A stretch of DNA of 64,000 bases from Kalaharituber pfeilii (GCA_015179045.1 WHUZ01000002.1:2170001-2234000), one strand, 5' to 3'. Positions 21,729-34,603 are shown, counted from the stretch's first letter. The notes: generated by a model not told the origin, from the letters alone. Program-made: numbers and translations.

Positions 21729-22756
21729 CTATCTCAACGATGCACCACACCCATTCTGCAGTTGCTTCGATGCCGCCAAATTTGCTATACATCCTCAGCA
21801 TAGGCTATTGAGTATACATCAAGATGAATAAGAACTTACATACTAGCTAGTAAAATATGTATTCGGACATAGCGCATAATGTGTATTAGTACCCCTGTCC
21901 GAATACATATTTTACTGGCTAGTAGGAACATTGACACCTGGTGGCTTAAAATATGTCCCCAAGAGGATCTGGCATATACCAAATAGGTCACTATTCATAT
22001 ACTAGAAATCAGCCTAATGAATATGCGGAAGATAATTCACTACATTCTACCATGCTCTGGCTTCAATTTGACCTCACCTGAGGGCTATTTGCACTCACAG
22101 GAATATTTTGTTATGGTATCTGGAAAATGTGCCACATCTTCGTTATGTACAATATCTTGGTACAGGAGCGTACAGTACTATGTTGTAGATCTCAAGCTTT
22201 TGCTAACCTTGTATTGTACTAGCTAGTAAAATATGTATTCGGACATAGTGCATAATGTGCCTAGCTAGGAATATAGCACTGGTAGTACTATTGCCACCAT
22301 GGTGGAGTATTAGAGAGTGGGCATTTGCTGGTGAGTACTGGAGGGGGTAATCACAAGGTGCAGAGGTGATACAGCTATAGATGCTCTAGATGTGGCATTT
22401 TTCTTTCAAATTCAGAATCAGCGCAGTCAATATAGTGTATAATTAATTCATTGTATATACTAGCACTATATTCCATGAGATATTGCCTGCATTCGGCTGT
22501 GGGGGAGCGTTACCGGCCGTGAAGAATGTTAGTGCCAGGACGTAAGATACCTACTCACTTCGGTGCATATTGGTCTGGGGTGGCACAGAAACAGGTTCAA
22601 GGGATGCGTGGGAAAAATGATGCATATCTACTATCTGCTAATTCCATATTTACTGTACTTTCCAGCTTTTATGTCATCGGAATCTTGAGATCGGATGTTG
22701 TGCCGGTGTTTCAAAGCTTCGAAAGTTGCAATCCATGTAACATATAAGAGCTGACA
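21729..22756. other. Repeat-rich intergenic DNA
   Basis: Holds a near-palindrome at 21841-21926 and a single arm of the same repeat at 22216-22260. No gene is seen. Confidence 0.5.
21841..21926. repeat. Near-perfect palindrome, third arm at 22216
   Basis: CTAGTAAAATATGTATTCGG followed by ACA, a spacer of about 30 nt, then its inverse CCGAATACATATTTTACT. A third arm, direct orientation, is at about 22218-22250 and ends near CCTAGCTAGG. Either a small hairpin MITE or nested fragments of one. Confidence 0.65.
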
Positions 22757-22904
22757 TACAGGTGACCCTGGTTATAATGAAGGCCAAGAATCCGACTGAT
22801 CTTCACTATAGCAAGGGCACTTTCTTCACAAAGAATCTGGCTCATCCCTTCACTATAGCCAGGTTTTCACTAAAAAGAGGTTCTTATAGCCAGAGTCACC
22901 TGTA
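22757..22904. mobile_element. MITE 1 of a tandem trio, 148 bp
   Basis: Ends are TACAGGTGACCCTGGTTATA and (inverted) TACAGGTGACTCTGGCTATA. The terminal TA at 22903-22904 is also the first TA of the next element. Non-coding. Confidence 0.75.
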
Positions 22905-23015
22905 CTCGCTGGTTCGGAAAGTATTGGAATGCTGCATAAAAGCGCATGCACTATTCGCCTTTGAAATAGTGCATATTTTATATGAGCGCTCCAATACTTT
23001 CCGAGTCAGCGAGTA
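22903..23015. mobile_element. MITE 2 of a tandem trio, 113 bp hairpin
   Basis: Ends TACTCGCTGG and CAGCGAGTA with inner arms CGGAAAGTATTGGA / TCCAATACTTTCCG and an inner AATAGTGCAT pair, so most of the element folds back on itself. Terminal TA at both ends. Confidence 0.75.
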
Positions 23016-23017
23016 TG

Positions 23018-23862
23018 TACAGTCACTGGTCAAAAGTCTTGGTGACGCCACTTTTCTTGGCACCTCAAAATGCTTCCTTGCACAACTTCAAATGCTCATA
23101 TCTCCACGATCCATAGCCCAACTTCAGAAGTTGTACCTGCAAGTTATAGCACTGTGTCTTTAGTATTGCATATCACATGCAGCAATCATGAGAATAGTGG
23201 TAGTCAATTATATGGACCAATAAATCAGGAGTAAATTCTAGCATTTTTTACCTAAATTCTCTCTGCATAATAGTGTAGTTTCATACAAGGAGAATATTTT
23301 TGGGGCTAGTAAATTTTGCTATGAAAATACATATTGAGTCCATCTTATTTCATATTTTTAATATTTTTATGCTGTGTTGCGGGTTCTGTGTGGAGCTATG
23401 TATTTCCAGACACCGATATTTGACCCCAAAATGACAATTTTGTATGGGAATTTGGCAGTCTTGGCGTTCTTTGAAGTTTGCGATTTTATCTCGGCAGCGA
23501 CATGACCCCAACATCTGTTCTACAACCGGAACCATGAAGTTTCAGGTAGTACCTATCATAGAAAAAATCCTGTTTGCCTATCTAGTTGTGGTGCTAAAGA
23601 TACATAACAATTCGAAAAAGTCACAGTTTTTGTATGGTATACCTAGTCATCAATAACTTTTTTTAGATATTACACTGCAATCATTGTGCTATAAGTATAT
23701 CCTGTGCTGTGGCATAAACCATACTGCTTACACTATCACCAGTTCAAGTTGTAGGTTAATTGGGTCACTTCTCGTGGAGATATCTTAATTTTTGTTCATA
23801 TGGACATTGTCGCCGCTTGGTGCTCAGATCCCTTTCACCAAGACTTTTGACCAGTGACTGTA
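23018..23862. mobile_element. MITE 3 of a tandem trio, 845 bp
   Basis: Begins TACAGTCACTGGTCAAAAGT and ends with the exact inverse, about 28 bp of terminal inverted repeat (continuing CTTGGTGA). TA at each end. No transposase. The first 170 bp recur nearly identically at 63829 to the window end. Confidence 0.85.
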
Positions 23863-25488
23863 CTAGGTCATCTCAAAAGTATTGTGACACCAATAATCTG
23901 AGACACACGATTTTCTGGGACGGTTACTGTCCCATTTCACCCTTTTCAGTACATACTTCCTCTTCCGGAAAGAAGTGACAATTTTCCCCCCAGATAGGTA
24001 AACCAGAACTAATCAAATATTGCTGGGTAAGCATTCTGCTTCGGCTTTTGTTTTCAGAAACAGTAGAATCACGTAAATAATTTCTGTTTCCTAGGTATAT
24101 GATCCAATTCAGGAGCGAACTGCTGGGCTATTTGTTGAATACCTCCGCTCAAATTTGTTCTGCGTGTGCATTCTACTTCCAGAAACACCACATGTTCGGT
24201 TTTGAATCTTGAGGGCATTGTTTCAAACCTTGCTTATTTCTGCTGAAACGTGCTCACTGATCGGACGACCTGCGCGTACTGTCTCTCTAGTACGTCACAC
24301 TAGATGGATTTTGTGTAAGCACCAGAAGTTCCGCCATAAGCTCCGGCGTGCATTTAGGCACGTGGCGCCTAGTGGTGAAACAGCAAGGGGCTTCAGAATG
24401 TGAGCATAATACGTATTGTACTGGTAGGATACATGAGCTTCAGGATTTCGACGTTGCAAGCTCAAGTGCAAGCATTGAAAAACTATGACAGCAGCAGTGA
24501 AGGGGTACGAGCACGCAATTGTATGCAAGACGGTCATAGCTCTAAGATCAAGGAGATACGCCTATGAAACGTAGTAACTAAACAGATATCAAACTGTCAT
24601 TGCTCTTCATCAATTGTATACGTATGCTTTCCAGGCTGCGTTTACTTCATTCTGTACTGTAACGATCAACCCGGGATCAGTAGCGGCTTGATTCTCTGAT
24701 GGCTGATCTCCCCTCCAAGCCGGTGAACAAGAAATCTATTGTATGAAGTTCCCTATGTAGGAACGAACCACGAACCACCATAAGAATTCGACGGGTTTTC
24801 GACTATGATACCTTGCCAGTCTTGCCTCCGCCGCCCCCAATTTGTAGCTCCTGTCAGACGTGAATGGCGACACTCGTAAGCTTGAGCTGCTTATGTGACC
24901 TGCTTGAAATTAAGTACACGGCGCTTTGTAAGGCTTGCCTTATTCCCTGCTGAATGGGGATGTTTGAGTGGTAATGACCGTATATCTATTAAAACCCGCA
25001 CAAGTCCCTCCCCCATCTGCCACTCTCATCTCTGCGCAATTCCTTTCATTCCAAGATATTACAAATACCAACTTCCACTTGCTTCCACCTTTGTTCCATC
25101 CCACAACTGTATATATACCACTGTTCCCTGCCTTTTCGTCGATTATCGTTGAACGCAGTCATCATCATCATCATCAACATCCCTTCTAGTAATCAACTTG
25201 AATATATCTCTTGACCCATCCGATCCACTTCAAATTCAGGTACGTGTCTACATATCTATGTTTCAAGCAACTTCCACAGGTTGCAACACTTGCACCATGC
25301 ATTCCCGCGTTCCCGCGTTCCCGCATACCCCACCTCAACAGATCCTGAGGCATGCCTAGAATCACTTCCTACCCACATCTCAAACCTCGTGATGACATTC
25401 TTCTCACATATATATAGCTCCTCAAAATTTCCGAGACTGACCAAATCTCTACGAATCCCCACCATTAACCCCACTGAACACACTCAAG
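23863..25488. other. Intergenic and ATX1 5' region
   Basis: No gene recognised. The last 500 bp before ATX1 become C/T-rich, typical of fungal core promoters and 5' leaders, with a (CAT)n stretch near 25160. Confidence 0.5.
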
Positions 25489-25802
25489 ATGTCTACCGAA
25501 CAATACTACGAATTCAACGTAAAGATGACCTGCGGTGGCTGCTCTGGTGCCGTCAACCGCGTCCTGGCCAAGATGGATGGTTCGTTCTTTACCCCTCTCA
25601 CACAACCACCCCGCTAACCCCACTCCCCCTATCAGGAATCAAGGCCTATGATGTCTCCCTGGAAAAGCAAACCGTCAAAGTCATCGCCGAACCGACCGTT
25701 TCCTACGACGATGTCTCCGAGAAGATCAAGAAGACAGGGAAGGAAATTCTTAGTGGGAAGACAGTGGAAGGAGGATTTTCAGATTTGAAAGCAGCTAGTT
25801 GA
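25489..25802 (+). CDS. ATX1: Copper metallochaperone Atx1
   Basis: Small cytosolic chaperone that carries Cu(I) to the Golgi Cu-ATPase Ccc2. Two exons (25489-25579, 25636-25802) give 85 aa, the usual size. The metal site is VKMTCGGCSGAV (M-T-C-x-x-C) near residue 14. The ferredoxin-like fold follows: AVNRVLAKMDGIKAYDVSLE, KQTVKVIAEPTVSYDDVSEK and IKKTGKEI with the lysine of loop 5 that is typical of Atx1. Intron splits the Asp-Gly codons and is GT-AG. Confidence 0.95.
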
Positions 25803-27812
25803 GCAATATAGAGGGAGTTCGTAATTCTCCACCAAGGAACTTCTTGTATATTTTGCAGTTTTTATTGGTTGCACTATTCCTGTGCGCCTTTTTTTTTGTT
25901 TTTGGGGCGGGGGGGTGGAGTATTGCATCCGGAGATCGTAAGGATATTTATGTGGTGTGTTAAATATATCTAACGGTTCTATTTCTCAAATCAATTTTTG
26001 TGCGAACATAAAAGCCATGGTAAAAGTTCCCCCAATGTCCCAAAACGGCAATATAACAAATTCTAAAGTACATATGTATGTTAAATGAGATAATAAAAAC
26101 TACCAGCTATCAGAGCGCAAGCAAGACAAAAAAAACAAAAACAAAAAAAACACCAAGCCCAAGCAGCTCTGTTATCTTTTGTATACCTCGAAACAGCCTC
26201 AACCCAGCGCCTAAACAAGTCGTCATCAAACGTTCACATATCCGTAATTTCTCCAATGACCACTATATTCCGCCTCCAATAATCTGATGAATTTTATTTG
26301 AATACTAGTAAGTGTATATTCCGGATGTACATGGATGAGAGTACAGAAATTTCCGGAATAGAAGCTATGTTTTTTCCACTTCGAATTTCCACATATTGGG
26401 ATACTCGGAAGGCTCCCCTTACGATTATATGTTTATGGCAATTAGACGTCAAAACGATCCAACCATTCCTCCCCATGCTTTAATACTCAAACCGAACATA
26501 GTTTGCACAATAGCTCGGACCTTATCACGCGAAAAAGGACTGGTAAAGAATGCGAGAGTTATAATACGAGAATGCCAACGACATATCATCGTATAAGCTT
26601 AATTTCAGAATCTTCAGCACCAGACTCTACTTACCCCGGATCAATTTTACTTTCACTCCACTAGGTCAATCTTGGACCATCCAACGACGACAATTTCCCC
26701 TAAACCTGCATATACCACTACCTTCAATAGCTGTCAAGGTCTGTCACTCAATCGAGCTGTCATATATCTTCGAAGACCTGTCTTTTCCCATAGGCAATTT
26801 TACACCAGTGTATCAAGAGTTCATTCACGAAATCATATTCGAACATTAATACCGACTACGCACACCCACAATGTCCAACATTATACCACAAATATTAGCG
26901 GTTTTCAGATTAGACTGTCCCCATGTAAAATGGAATCCGGCGGACAAACCAGTTTTATCCGGTCTGTAGTCTGAGTATCCCTCTTGTGAAAATCGGAAAC
27001 TGGTTTTGGGTCCAAAAATCCACCGGAATTTATGCATGCCAGGTCCTGAATATTGCATCAAGGCTTGCAAGATGCATCATATGTATGCAGTTGCCGCAAA
27101 TATCCGACCGGATTCTTTCCACAAAAAAACGCGAAAATAAACCAGTTTAAGTGGTTTATAACATGAAAATACCAAATAAAATTATGTATGGAGATGACCG
27201 GATTTTCCGGACTTGATAAGATTCTGAAATCGGAAAATCTGGCCAGATTTTGGTGCTGTGGAGGAATTTCCTCAAGAGAGAACTTCTGTATTGCCCCTCT
27301 ATAGTCCGTGCTTAATCTCATAGAGTGCCCTACCGTAGGGGCTTGGTATGAGACTAGTCCGTGCTAGCCTTGTCACAACGCAAGTATCCAAAGTAATGCA
27401 TAAAATAATAGACTGAGCACGAAAACACCTGGTAACCTGCATTACTTATTGCTGCTTCTTTGTATTTCCATATCGTTTAAGTCACTAAGTAGACTCGTAT
27501 ACTGTTCTCGTACCCATCCAACAAGCACTAATTCGATCCGTAATCTTTACCTCTATACTGGACTCGATGGCCACGTCCCAATTCCAACGGTATTGCTGAA
27601 GAAAAATCCCAAGAGAAAAAAGAATTCAAACAAACTGTACTCCGAGTAGTAAACCTCATGTATTACTGTACAAAAAATAAAAAAGGAGGAACTGCGTGAA
27701 ATAGCGTCAAGAAAGTAGTCCATCCATCACTCCGCAAAACACAAAAAGTGATGGAAAGATATCATAACGTACATAATATACACCATCGCATCCAAAACAA
27801 CATAAACAAAGC
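25803..27812. other. Intergenic, degenerate repeats
   Basis: 26.9-27.25 kb contains CCGGA-rich stretches (for example GACCGGATTTTCCGG) that resemble DNA at 53.25-53.35 kb, probably worn DNA transposon copies. 27337-27356 carries the tail of SINE copy D on the plus strand. No gene recognised. Confidence 0.45.
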
Positions 27813-30174
27813 CTACCGTCCCAGCGTCCGCATAACATTTCCCGACGCACTTCTCCTGGACGACCGATCTCCGCCGCCCTTCGACATATCTACCGCCTTC
27901 TTTCCCTCTCTCGCCGAATAAATATTCTTCTTCCTGCTCGTCATAAAGGTTATCTCTCTCTCACCCAACACCTCCCCGCTCCTCTTTGCTCCCACCCGCC
28001 TAACCTCACCTCCACGGCCAACCCTTGCACCAAAAGTCTGCTCCGAGGGCAACTTGCGCTTTCTATTATTCGCCGGGCCAAAGCCGCGGGTAGAGTGTCC
28101 TGATTTACGGTATTCTGCGGTCGAAATGCGCATTTCCGGCTCCCGCTTCTCCAGTTGTCTTGAGTTCTTGTTCTGTATCTGTTTCCGCGACCGAGATTCT
28201 GACCCGGATTCTGATATGGAACCATCCGAATCAGACAGTGATGAGGATGAGTGATCCGACGACATATCTTCCTCTGACTCTGCTGCTGTTCTTCCTTTTT
28301 TCCTCTCACTCGGCGTATCAACTGCTCCACCTGCAGCACCACTTCTCCCAGCGCTCGAGGGATGCAGATGTTGATACTCCGCCGAAGTCTCATCAATAGC
28401 AAACTCCGGATCCTCAAACAGGTTTCCGAAACGTTTGTCCTTAAGCAACGCAGAGACCTTTCCAATAACTCCTTCGTCTTCCTTTGTCTCACCATCCGGC
28501 TTGACCTCCTCCTTCATGTTCTTGCCTCGTTCCTGTCGCTTGAGAAGTTTCTCTTCTTGCCGCATAAGTCTCTCGGCAAGGTTCTTATTCACTTTAACCT
28601 TGATGGCATCTTTCTTGCTACTGCGAATTCGGGACTCACGCTCCTTCTCAATGCGCTCGCGAATCATCTTTGTTCGCTCACGCTCCCACTCAAATGGATC
28701 AGCAACCAGGCGCAGTTCCTCATACAGACGTTGGTCAATGAAATAACCATGCATGTATGGCCTTAAAATGCTATTTCCCTTTGGTGTTCCAACTAATGCG
28801 TCGAGACCTAATGTTACGAGATCTGCCTTTGTCAAGAACTTGTAGTTGTCATACGTTGCTATTGAAGTGCCGGCAACTCCAGAGCCGTCGGAGCGTTTAT
28901 AGGCATTAGGGTCATTTAAGTGGGCATCTGCCATCTCCTCCGTCAAGTTGTCTAAAAAGCTGCACCATTTAGGTGCAGGACCAAGCTGTGGTATGAAGAA
29001 GGAGTGCATTTCCTGACCTTCATTGGCCGTGAAAATCATCCCACTATCAGGGACAGGTTCAACGTGGTTTATGTCGACAAAGGGCTCCATTGCAGTCCAT
29101 GGTTTCCCACTCTCTTGATCCCAGATCTTGATAATTCGTTTGTCAGAGGAAAGGACTTTAGGTACCGAAGTGTCATGCGCAAGTTTAAGGAATTTGAGTG
29201 TTTGAATTGGGAATCCATATTGCTGATCTTTGATGAGAAGAGGATGTGGCGAACGGATGTCAAATAATGTAGTTATGCCAACAGACGACCCAGTTGCAAG
29301 TGTCAATCCATTACTGTGAAAGTCTAGTGCTGTAATCCCCGGTTTCTTTTGCTCTACGTCTCCTGATATTATCGTCGGGTCCGAAGAAAATAGAGATCCC
29401 ATTGAGCCGGCAGCGCCTGCCGGAGGCGATAATATTCCAATTCGATGTCTACTCCTTGGGTCCCAAAACTCCACTGTCCCCTTATCCGTACCAAATGCAA
29501 GCAGCCCATGACAGTTAGATTCTATTGCAATACTCTCGCCACTCTTAACATCTGGCTCAAGCTCAAAGGGTTTCAGGAATCGTCCAGCTTCCAAATCCAG
29601 TCGGTAGACTTCATTTCCGTCAGCAGGTACCACTACCTCTGCACGCTGCTGTTGGTACCCGAGAGCACGCCCATACCGCGGAATGCGAATGGAATAATGA
29701 CAGCCCATTGGTGTATGAAATTCGAGAGTCCGATCTGTCTGAAGGTGGACCGATTTGGTGTAATCAGAGGAAAGAAGCAGGAAAGTGAGGTTCAGAGACA
29801 CATGATGCCGAGCATATTTCAGTGCCAGCGATGGTAGATGATATGTATGATGCTGTGGTTTGTACGTTCCTTAAATTTCCAACATGAATGCCACAGATTA
29901 GCACTCTCTGACCATGGATGGCTTCGACTGTACGTACAGCTGGATAGAATTTCTCACCAGTGGCCATCGCATATTCCCCATCTCGGCTAACCCTAATGCA
30001 CTGACTTGCCTCTTCAAACTCAAAATCCTGTATCAGCTCAATTCGATTTTGGAACTCAACATCGTTCTTGAGTGACCGTTTCCGCTTCCGAATCAGCCAA
30101 TCTGGAAGGGACCGAGACGTCGATGAGCCTGAGACAGTGTATATCGATACACCATTCTGATATGTAACCTTCAT
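27813..30174 (-). CDS. ENP2: Ribosome biogenesis WD40 protein Enp2/NOL10
   Basis: Nucleolar SSU-processome component needed for 18S rRNA maturation. Two exons (29958-30174, 27813-29869) give 757 aa. The N-terminus MKVTYQNGVSIYTVSG with LPDWLIRKRKRSLKND is diagnostic for NOL10/Enp2. WD40 blades include CIRVSRDGEYAMATGTYKPQ, VYRLDLEAGRFLKPFELE, NCHGLLAFGTDKGTVEFWDP, ALDFHSNGLTLATGSSVG and KRIIKIWDQESGKPW. After about residue 430 come a basic coiled coil (ERERTKMIRERIEKERESRI), the NUC153-like motif FGNLFEDPEFAIDETSAEYQ and a Ser/Asp/Lys-rich tail, as usual for the family. Confidence 0.94.
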
Positions 30175-31293
30175 TGTGTTTCTACCACCGCATGTGGCGA
30201 GGTAATATGGTGGTAAAGCTGCGAGAAATGATGGCAGTGCAGCTCGTACGCAGGCGCAAAAGTGGTCTTGCGAAGGTGTTGTGTGGGGGGAATTTTTTCG
30301 CTACAGTAGTGGTAGTGCAGGAATCTTGTAAATCTTGGCGTCCGTTGGGGCTTGGCGTCCGACCAGAGACAGTGCAATATGCAGTCTCTCAGCGTAATGC
30401 ATAAAGAGGACTATTTCCTCTCGACTTCTATAGCCTGCCCACCCTGACCTATAATCAGTGTCACCCAAAAGCCTACCCTGCTGCTCGAGTGGTGGAGGAG
30501 ATGAGAAAGCCTCCAGCGGGCACGAAGGATAAACCGGATCCACTGGCGGAACTGGAAAGCAGCGATGACTTTCACGTGACTTGGATGTTATGTAAGCAAC
30601 AGCCCTGGCAGGCTGGGATGAGACTAACTGGTAGATGCCTGCCATGTATACTGTAACTGCAACCCCTCTCTCGTGGTCTGCTTAGCATGATAACCCGGAC
30701 TTGCCCATTCTAGTGAGTTGCAATGCTAATTTTATCTGATTGGCACTAATTCCTAAAGGTGGCACGTCTTTCACTATCATAATCGGGGTTGGGCCGGTCC
30801 CGAGCCGGACTGCCGCTTATGGGTTGTGCGCGCTCCCGACCATTATGATGTGTCAACCAGAAGCGGGCCGGGAAGAATACCGACTGCACGTACGGAATGG
30901 GAGACGATTGGCATCCACTCCCAGCGGTCCATGCAAAATCGAGGTTGCATGAGGGAAAGAGCTCTTGCTCAATCAGCATATCTCGGAGCTACGAGGCCAT
31001 CTCGGAGCTGCCGTAGGGTGTCCGCGGGTATGCGATTACCACTAATGCTGTCATTTCTTTGCCCAACATTGGGCTGCATTCGTACTGCATAATTCTACGT
31101 GCAAATACAGTCGAATTATTGTCACCGAGATGCTTGAATTATATGAAGACAGCGCGGGAATGTCAATTATATTCATGCCCCAACCGGCGAGTGTCTACCA
31201 TCACCCGGTTTCCGACATTGACGGCCGCTCTTGCTGGCCGCTCCGGGCGTACATTACTCCATCTCGATTCTCAGTCGGTCTAACTCATCGATC
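30175..31293. other. Intergenic between ENP2 and MFS remnant
   Basis: Divergent spacer. It includes two copies of ATCTCGGAGCT about 20 bp apart near 30978 and 31000. No gene is supported. Confidence 0.5.
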
Positions 31294-32216
31294 ATGGGTT
31301 CCAAAGCTTCAGGGACTGCTAACAACGATACTAGTCCTCGAGATACCTTTGTTACTCTGCCTTATTCTTCCCCACGTTCATACTCTCCTTCAATCGAGGC
31401 TGTACCATTTGGCAATGGCTCGAACGAAGCGCACGATAGAAACATTACCTACCAGTATCTTGAATGGGATACACCGATTGTAGAAGAGGTGGCAGCGTTA
31501 CCTTCTTCAATCCAGCGTATCACGCAAAGAAGATCGTCACGGTATTCCTTTCCTGCATGTCCACATTTCTGGCGTTTTGTGCGGGAGCATATACGGCTGG
31601 CCTGGAGGGTATGCAAGAGGAGTTGAAACTCGGGAAGACCATACTTCTATCAGGCCTGGCACTATTCACAGGAGGGTTCGCAGTTGCACCAATGTTTCTG
31701 GCACCACTGAGTGAGGTAACGTTTCTATCGTGAGAGTGAATGAGGGGTCACGAAATCAAAATCATAGGTATACGGCCGGTGGCCAGTATTTATTTCTACA
31801 CTTGCACTTGCCAATGGTAATTTGATTCTATGTATGATCTGACATATAACCAGCCTGCCACCTGGACACTGCTCTTTGCACTAATGTCCCAGGCTTGCTC
31901 ATTGGAAGGTTTTGGCTGGGAGTGGGTACATCCGCACGATGGTACGAATTTTTTCTATCCTTCACCCATATCCCAGCGTAGACCGTCCTTATAATGCATC
32001 TTTAGGATTTCCGACATCTACCATGCCCAGTCCCGCAGCCTCCCAATGCGCCTTTTCACTAACACTGCCATCACCGGTACCGCCGTCGCACCGACAGTGG
32101 GATCCCTAATCTACGTCCACCTTGGATGGCAATGGATTCACTGGTTTCAACTCATCATCAATATGGGTGGGCTCGCAGTCTCATGGTTTGTGATGCAAGA
32201 AAATGTATTAGTTTAA
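31294..32216 (+). pseudogene. Truncated, frameshifted MFS transporter (TPO/DHA1 type)
   Basis: Starts MGSKASGTANN with an acidic/Ser-rich cytosolic tail ending YLEWDTP, then the frame jumps near 31490 to FFNPAYHAKKIVTVFLSCMS, the start of TM1. TM2 is TILLSGLALFTGGFAVAPMF, followed by PLSEVYGRWPVF (the MFS motif A region), then LLIGRFWLGVGTS, RSLPMRLFTNTAITGTAVAP and WQWIHWFQLIINMGGLAVSW. Introns at 31716-31767, 31817-31853 and 31942-32005 keep phase. The gene then stops at VMQENVLV (32214-32216), after TM4-5 of 12, next to AT-rich simple sequence. Family members of this type (polyamine/drug exporters) are about three times longer. Confidence 0.75.
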
Positions 32217-32280
32217 CAAAAAATTATCACTTGGCCTATGAATGATAATTGATGATTGATGATGAATTTGAGTAATTTAT

Positions 32281-32365
32281 TTAGATATTTAAGTTATTAG
32301 TAATAATAATAATATTATTATTATTGTTATTATTATTATTATTTTTATTTATTTATTTATTTATT

Positions 32366-32398
<33 letters not shown>

Positions 32399-32580
32399 GT
32401 GTTTGTGTGTGTATGTTTTATAATGTTTATTTATTTATTTATTTTTTGGCATAGTGAGATACATTATTATCAAAAAGGCTACTAGAAATAGAAAAAGAAA
32501 AAGCTTATGCATCTTCGACAATGAACTGATTTTTTTTTTTTTTTTTTTAGATTTCCAAAGTTGCACATGTAAAAAAAAAA
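32281..32580. repeat. Low-complexity (ATT)n/(ATTT)n and poly-T tract
   Basis: Contains ATT and ATTT repeats, a long uninterrupted T run (about 32369-32397), and further T and A runs. It begins directly after the truncated MFS gene and could mark the breakpoint of the deletion or insertion that removed the 3' half. Confidence 0.85.
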
Positions 32581-32809
32581 ACTCTCTCCTTTTCCTTTCT
32601 TCTTCTGTTTGATGTTTCTTTGAAAACATTTCTGGTTAATTTGTTAGTCGATCTACTCTCGAAAAAAAAAGAGTATAACATTGTTGACAGCCACATCCAA
32701 TCTCCAGGGATGTGGAATTACTTCCAGGAAACTCATCCGCCTAACTCTACTTTCTTTCTTTCTCACTCGCATCATCTATTCTCTCCCTCTCATCTCTCCA
32801 CGATTTAAA

Positions 32810-33657
32810 TTACGTAGCTCGTATCCTATCTCCCAGTCTCTCTACCAACCCTTCCTTCAGGCCCAACTCCTTCTCAATGCGCGCGGCATCCCACTTTCTC
32901 TGGTCCCGCAGGTCTAGGATGCGGCGCACGGTGCCGATGTCGACCCAAGACCGGTGATAGCGGGTTTCAGGGTTTGTGAACTCGTCTTCTGCTTGGGTTG
33001 CGAGGGCGGAACGTTGGGTGAGGATGTGGACGGCGGGGTTGGACTGCTGAGAAAGTGAGTGGTAAGGGGGATGGGAGGACGGATGAGCATGGGGGTGTGC
33101 GGTGGGATGGGGTGGGGTAAGGAAGTCGTGATGGGGATAAGGATTTTTATTTATACCAGAACTGAAGAAGAGATGTATTCCCTTATTCTCTTTTTGGTGT
33201 AGGTAGACGGTGGTGGTTGGGAAGAGGTGCAAGGCTGAGTAGACAGACGCAAGCCGGAGGAAGGAAACTAACATACCTCCCTGTTGGCATAAGGCGAGCT
33301 CTGGTTCATGACTGAGGCGCTGTCGACAATGCCCACGCGGCGCAACATTCCCTGGAAATCGGGATCGGAGGCGTCAGAGATGATTGCTGTTTCTCACCGG
33401 GGGAGTGGGGAGGTTAGACGTCAGGCTGTCAACCCTTTTCTGGGAAACAGAAGAGAGGGGGTCAAAAGGCTCACACCTTCATTCTTCGTGTCCTCGGAGA
33501 TGGATGGGGAAGGGTGCACCTTTGGGCCTACGCCCGCCTGCAGGTCGCCTATGCGCGAGACGTCGGAGGTCGGGAGGTCCTGCGGCTTGGGGGGATAGCG
33601 GCGGGGAGCGGTGGACTGGGACGCTACCCGCGCAGCCTTTGACGCAGCGGAGCCCAT
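32810..33657 (-). CDS. Conserved fungal protein, N-myristoylation motif and HTH-like tail
   Basis: Three exons (33477-33657, 33277-33386, 32810-33046) give 175 aa. The N-terminus MGSAASKAARV fits an N-myristoylation signal (G2, S6, K7). The middle reads EAIISDASDPDFQGMLRRVG; the C-terminus has HRSWVDIGTVRRILDLRDQR and WDAARIEKELGLKEGLVERL, which looks like a helix-turn-helix. I recall similar small proteins in many Pezizomycotina without an assigned role. The start was set at the MG Met because it gives the myristoylation motif; the frame is open about 100 nt further upstream. It shares a ~260-bp divergent promoter with NUDC. Confidence 0.8.
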
Positions 33658-33917
33658 GATGCGGCGGCAATTGCGCTGGCGGACGATGGATGGACGGGAT
33701 GCTGGATGCGCGACACTCGGTGGACGAAGGGCGGGCTGGTTCTTGGCGGTGACGTTCATTCTAGAAACTCTTGGCACAAAGTCACCCTCCCACCAGCCCA
33801 AGACGGGCCCTCATCTGCACTTTGCACCCCCGCAGGAGCATTTGGCCATCGCGAGATAATATAAATACAGATACACACATACTAGCGGACAGCACCGGAA
33901 GTAAGTTCCAGTTGAGA

Positions 33918-34603
33918 ATGGCAGATTCGTTCCAGGAACCGGATCCAGCGGCCGAGAAGGCTTTGAGGGAGAAGGAGGCCGCGGAGCAGGCTGCGCTGCC
34001 GTACAAGTGGCGGCAGACGATCGGTGATGTGGATATATCGGTGCCAGTGCCAAAGGGCACGAGGGCGAAGGATTTGGTGGTGGAGATTAAGAAGCTGAAG
34101 CTGAAGGTGGGGCTCAAGGGACAGGAGCCTATTATCGATGTAAGTAAGGCTTATTCGTACCCCACCTTCCATACTCTATAGCTTGACTTTGGCCTTCTTT
34201 TCTTCACATGTCATGCATAACCACAATAAAACTCCATAATACTAACGTTCTGTCGTTGTTGAAGGGTGAACTCCCGAAAGCAATCCAACCAGACGAGTCC
34301 ACCTGGACGCTGGAAGACCTCAGCAGCGTCGAAATCCACCTCGAGAAAGTCAACAAGATGGAGTGGTGGGCGCACGTTGTCACGAGCGCGCCCAAGATCG
34401 ACGTCACAAAGATACAGCCCGAGAACAGCAAGCTGAGCGACCTGGACGGCGAGACTCGCGGGATGGTGGAGAAGATGATGTACGATCAGCGCCAGAAGGA
34501 GATGGGTCTGCCGACGAGCGATGAGCAGAAGAAGCTCGAGGCGTTTGAGAAGTTCAAGAAGATGCATCCGGAGATGGATTTTAGTAATGTGAAGATGTCG
34601 TAG
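33918..34603 (+). CDS. NUDC: Nuclear migration protein NudC (CS domain)
   Basis: NudC acts with dynein/LIS1 and Hsp90 in nuclear migration. Two exons (33918-34139, 34265-34603) give 186 aa, close to Aspergillus NudC. An N-terminal charged helix ([16 protein letters not shown]) precedes the CS/p23 beta-sandwich: [40 protein letters not shown] and [20 protein letters not shown], then [16 protein letters not shown]. The C-terminal helix [20 protein letters not shown] and [16 protein letters not shown] are hallmark NudC sequences. Confidence 0.95.

Noticed and set aside
24209..24403. Arg-rich 64-codon frame
   Set aside because: No splice context, no homology, and an equally long frame opposite.
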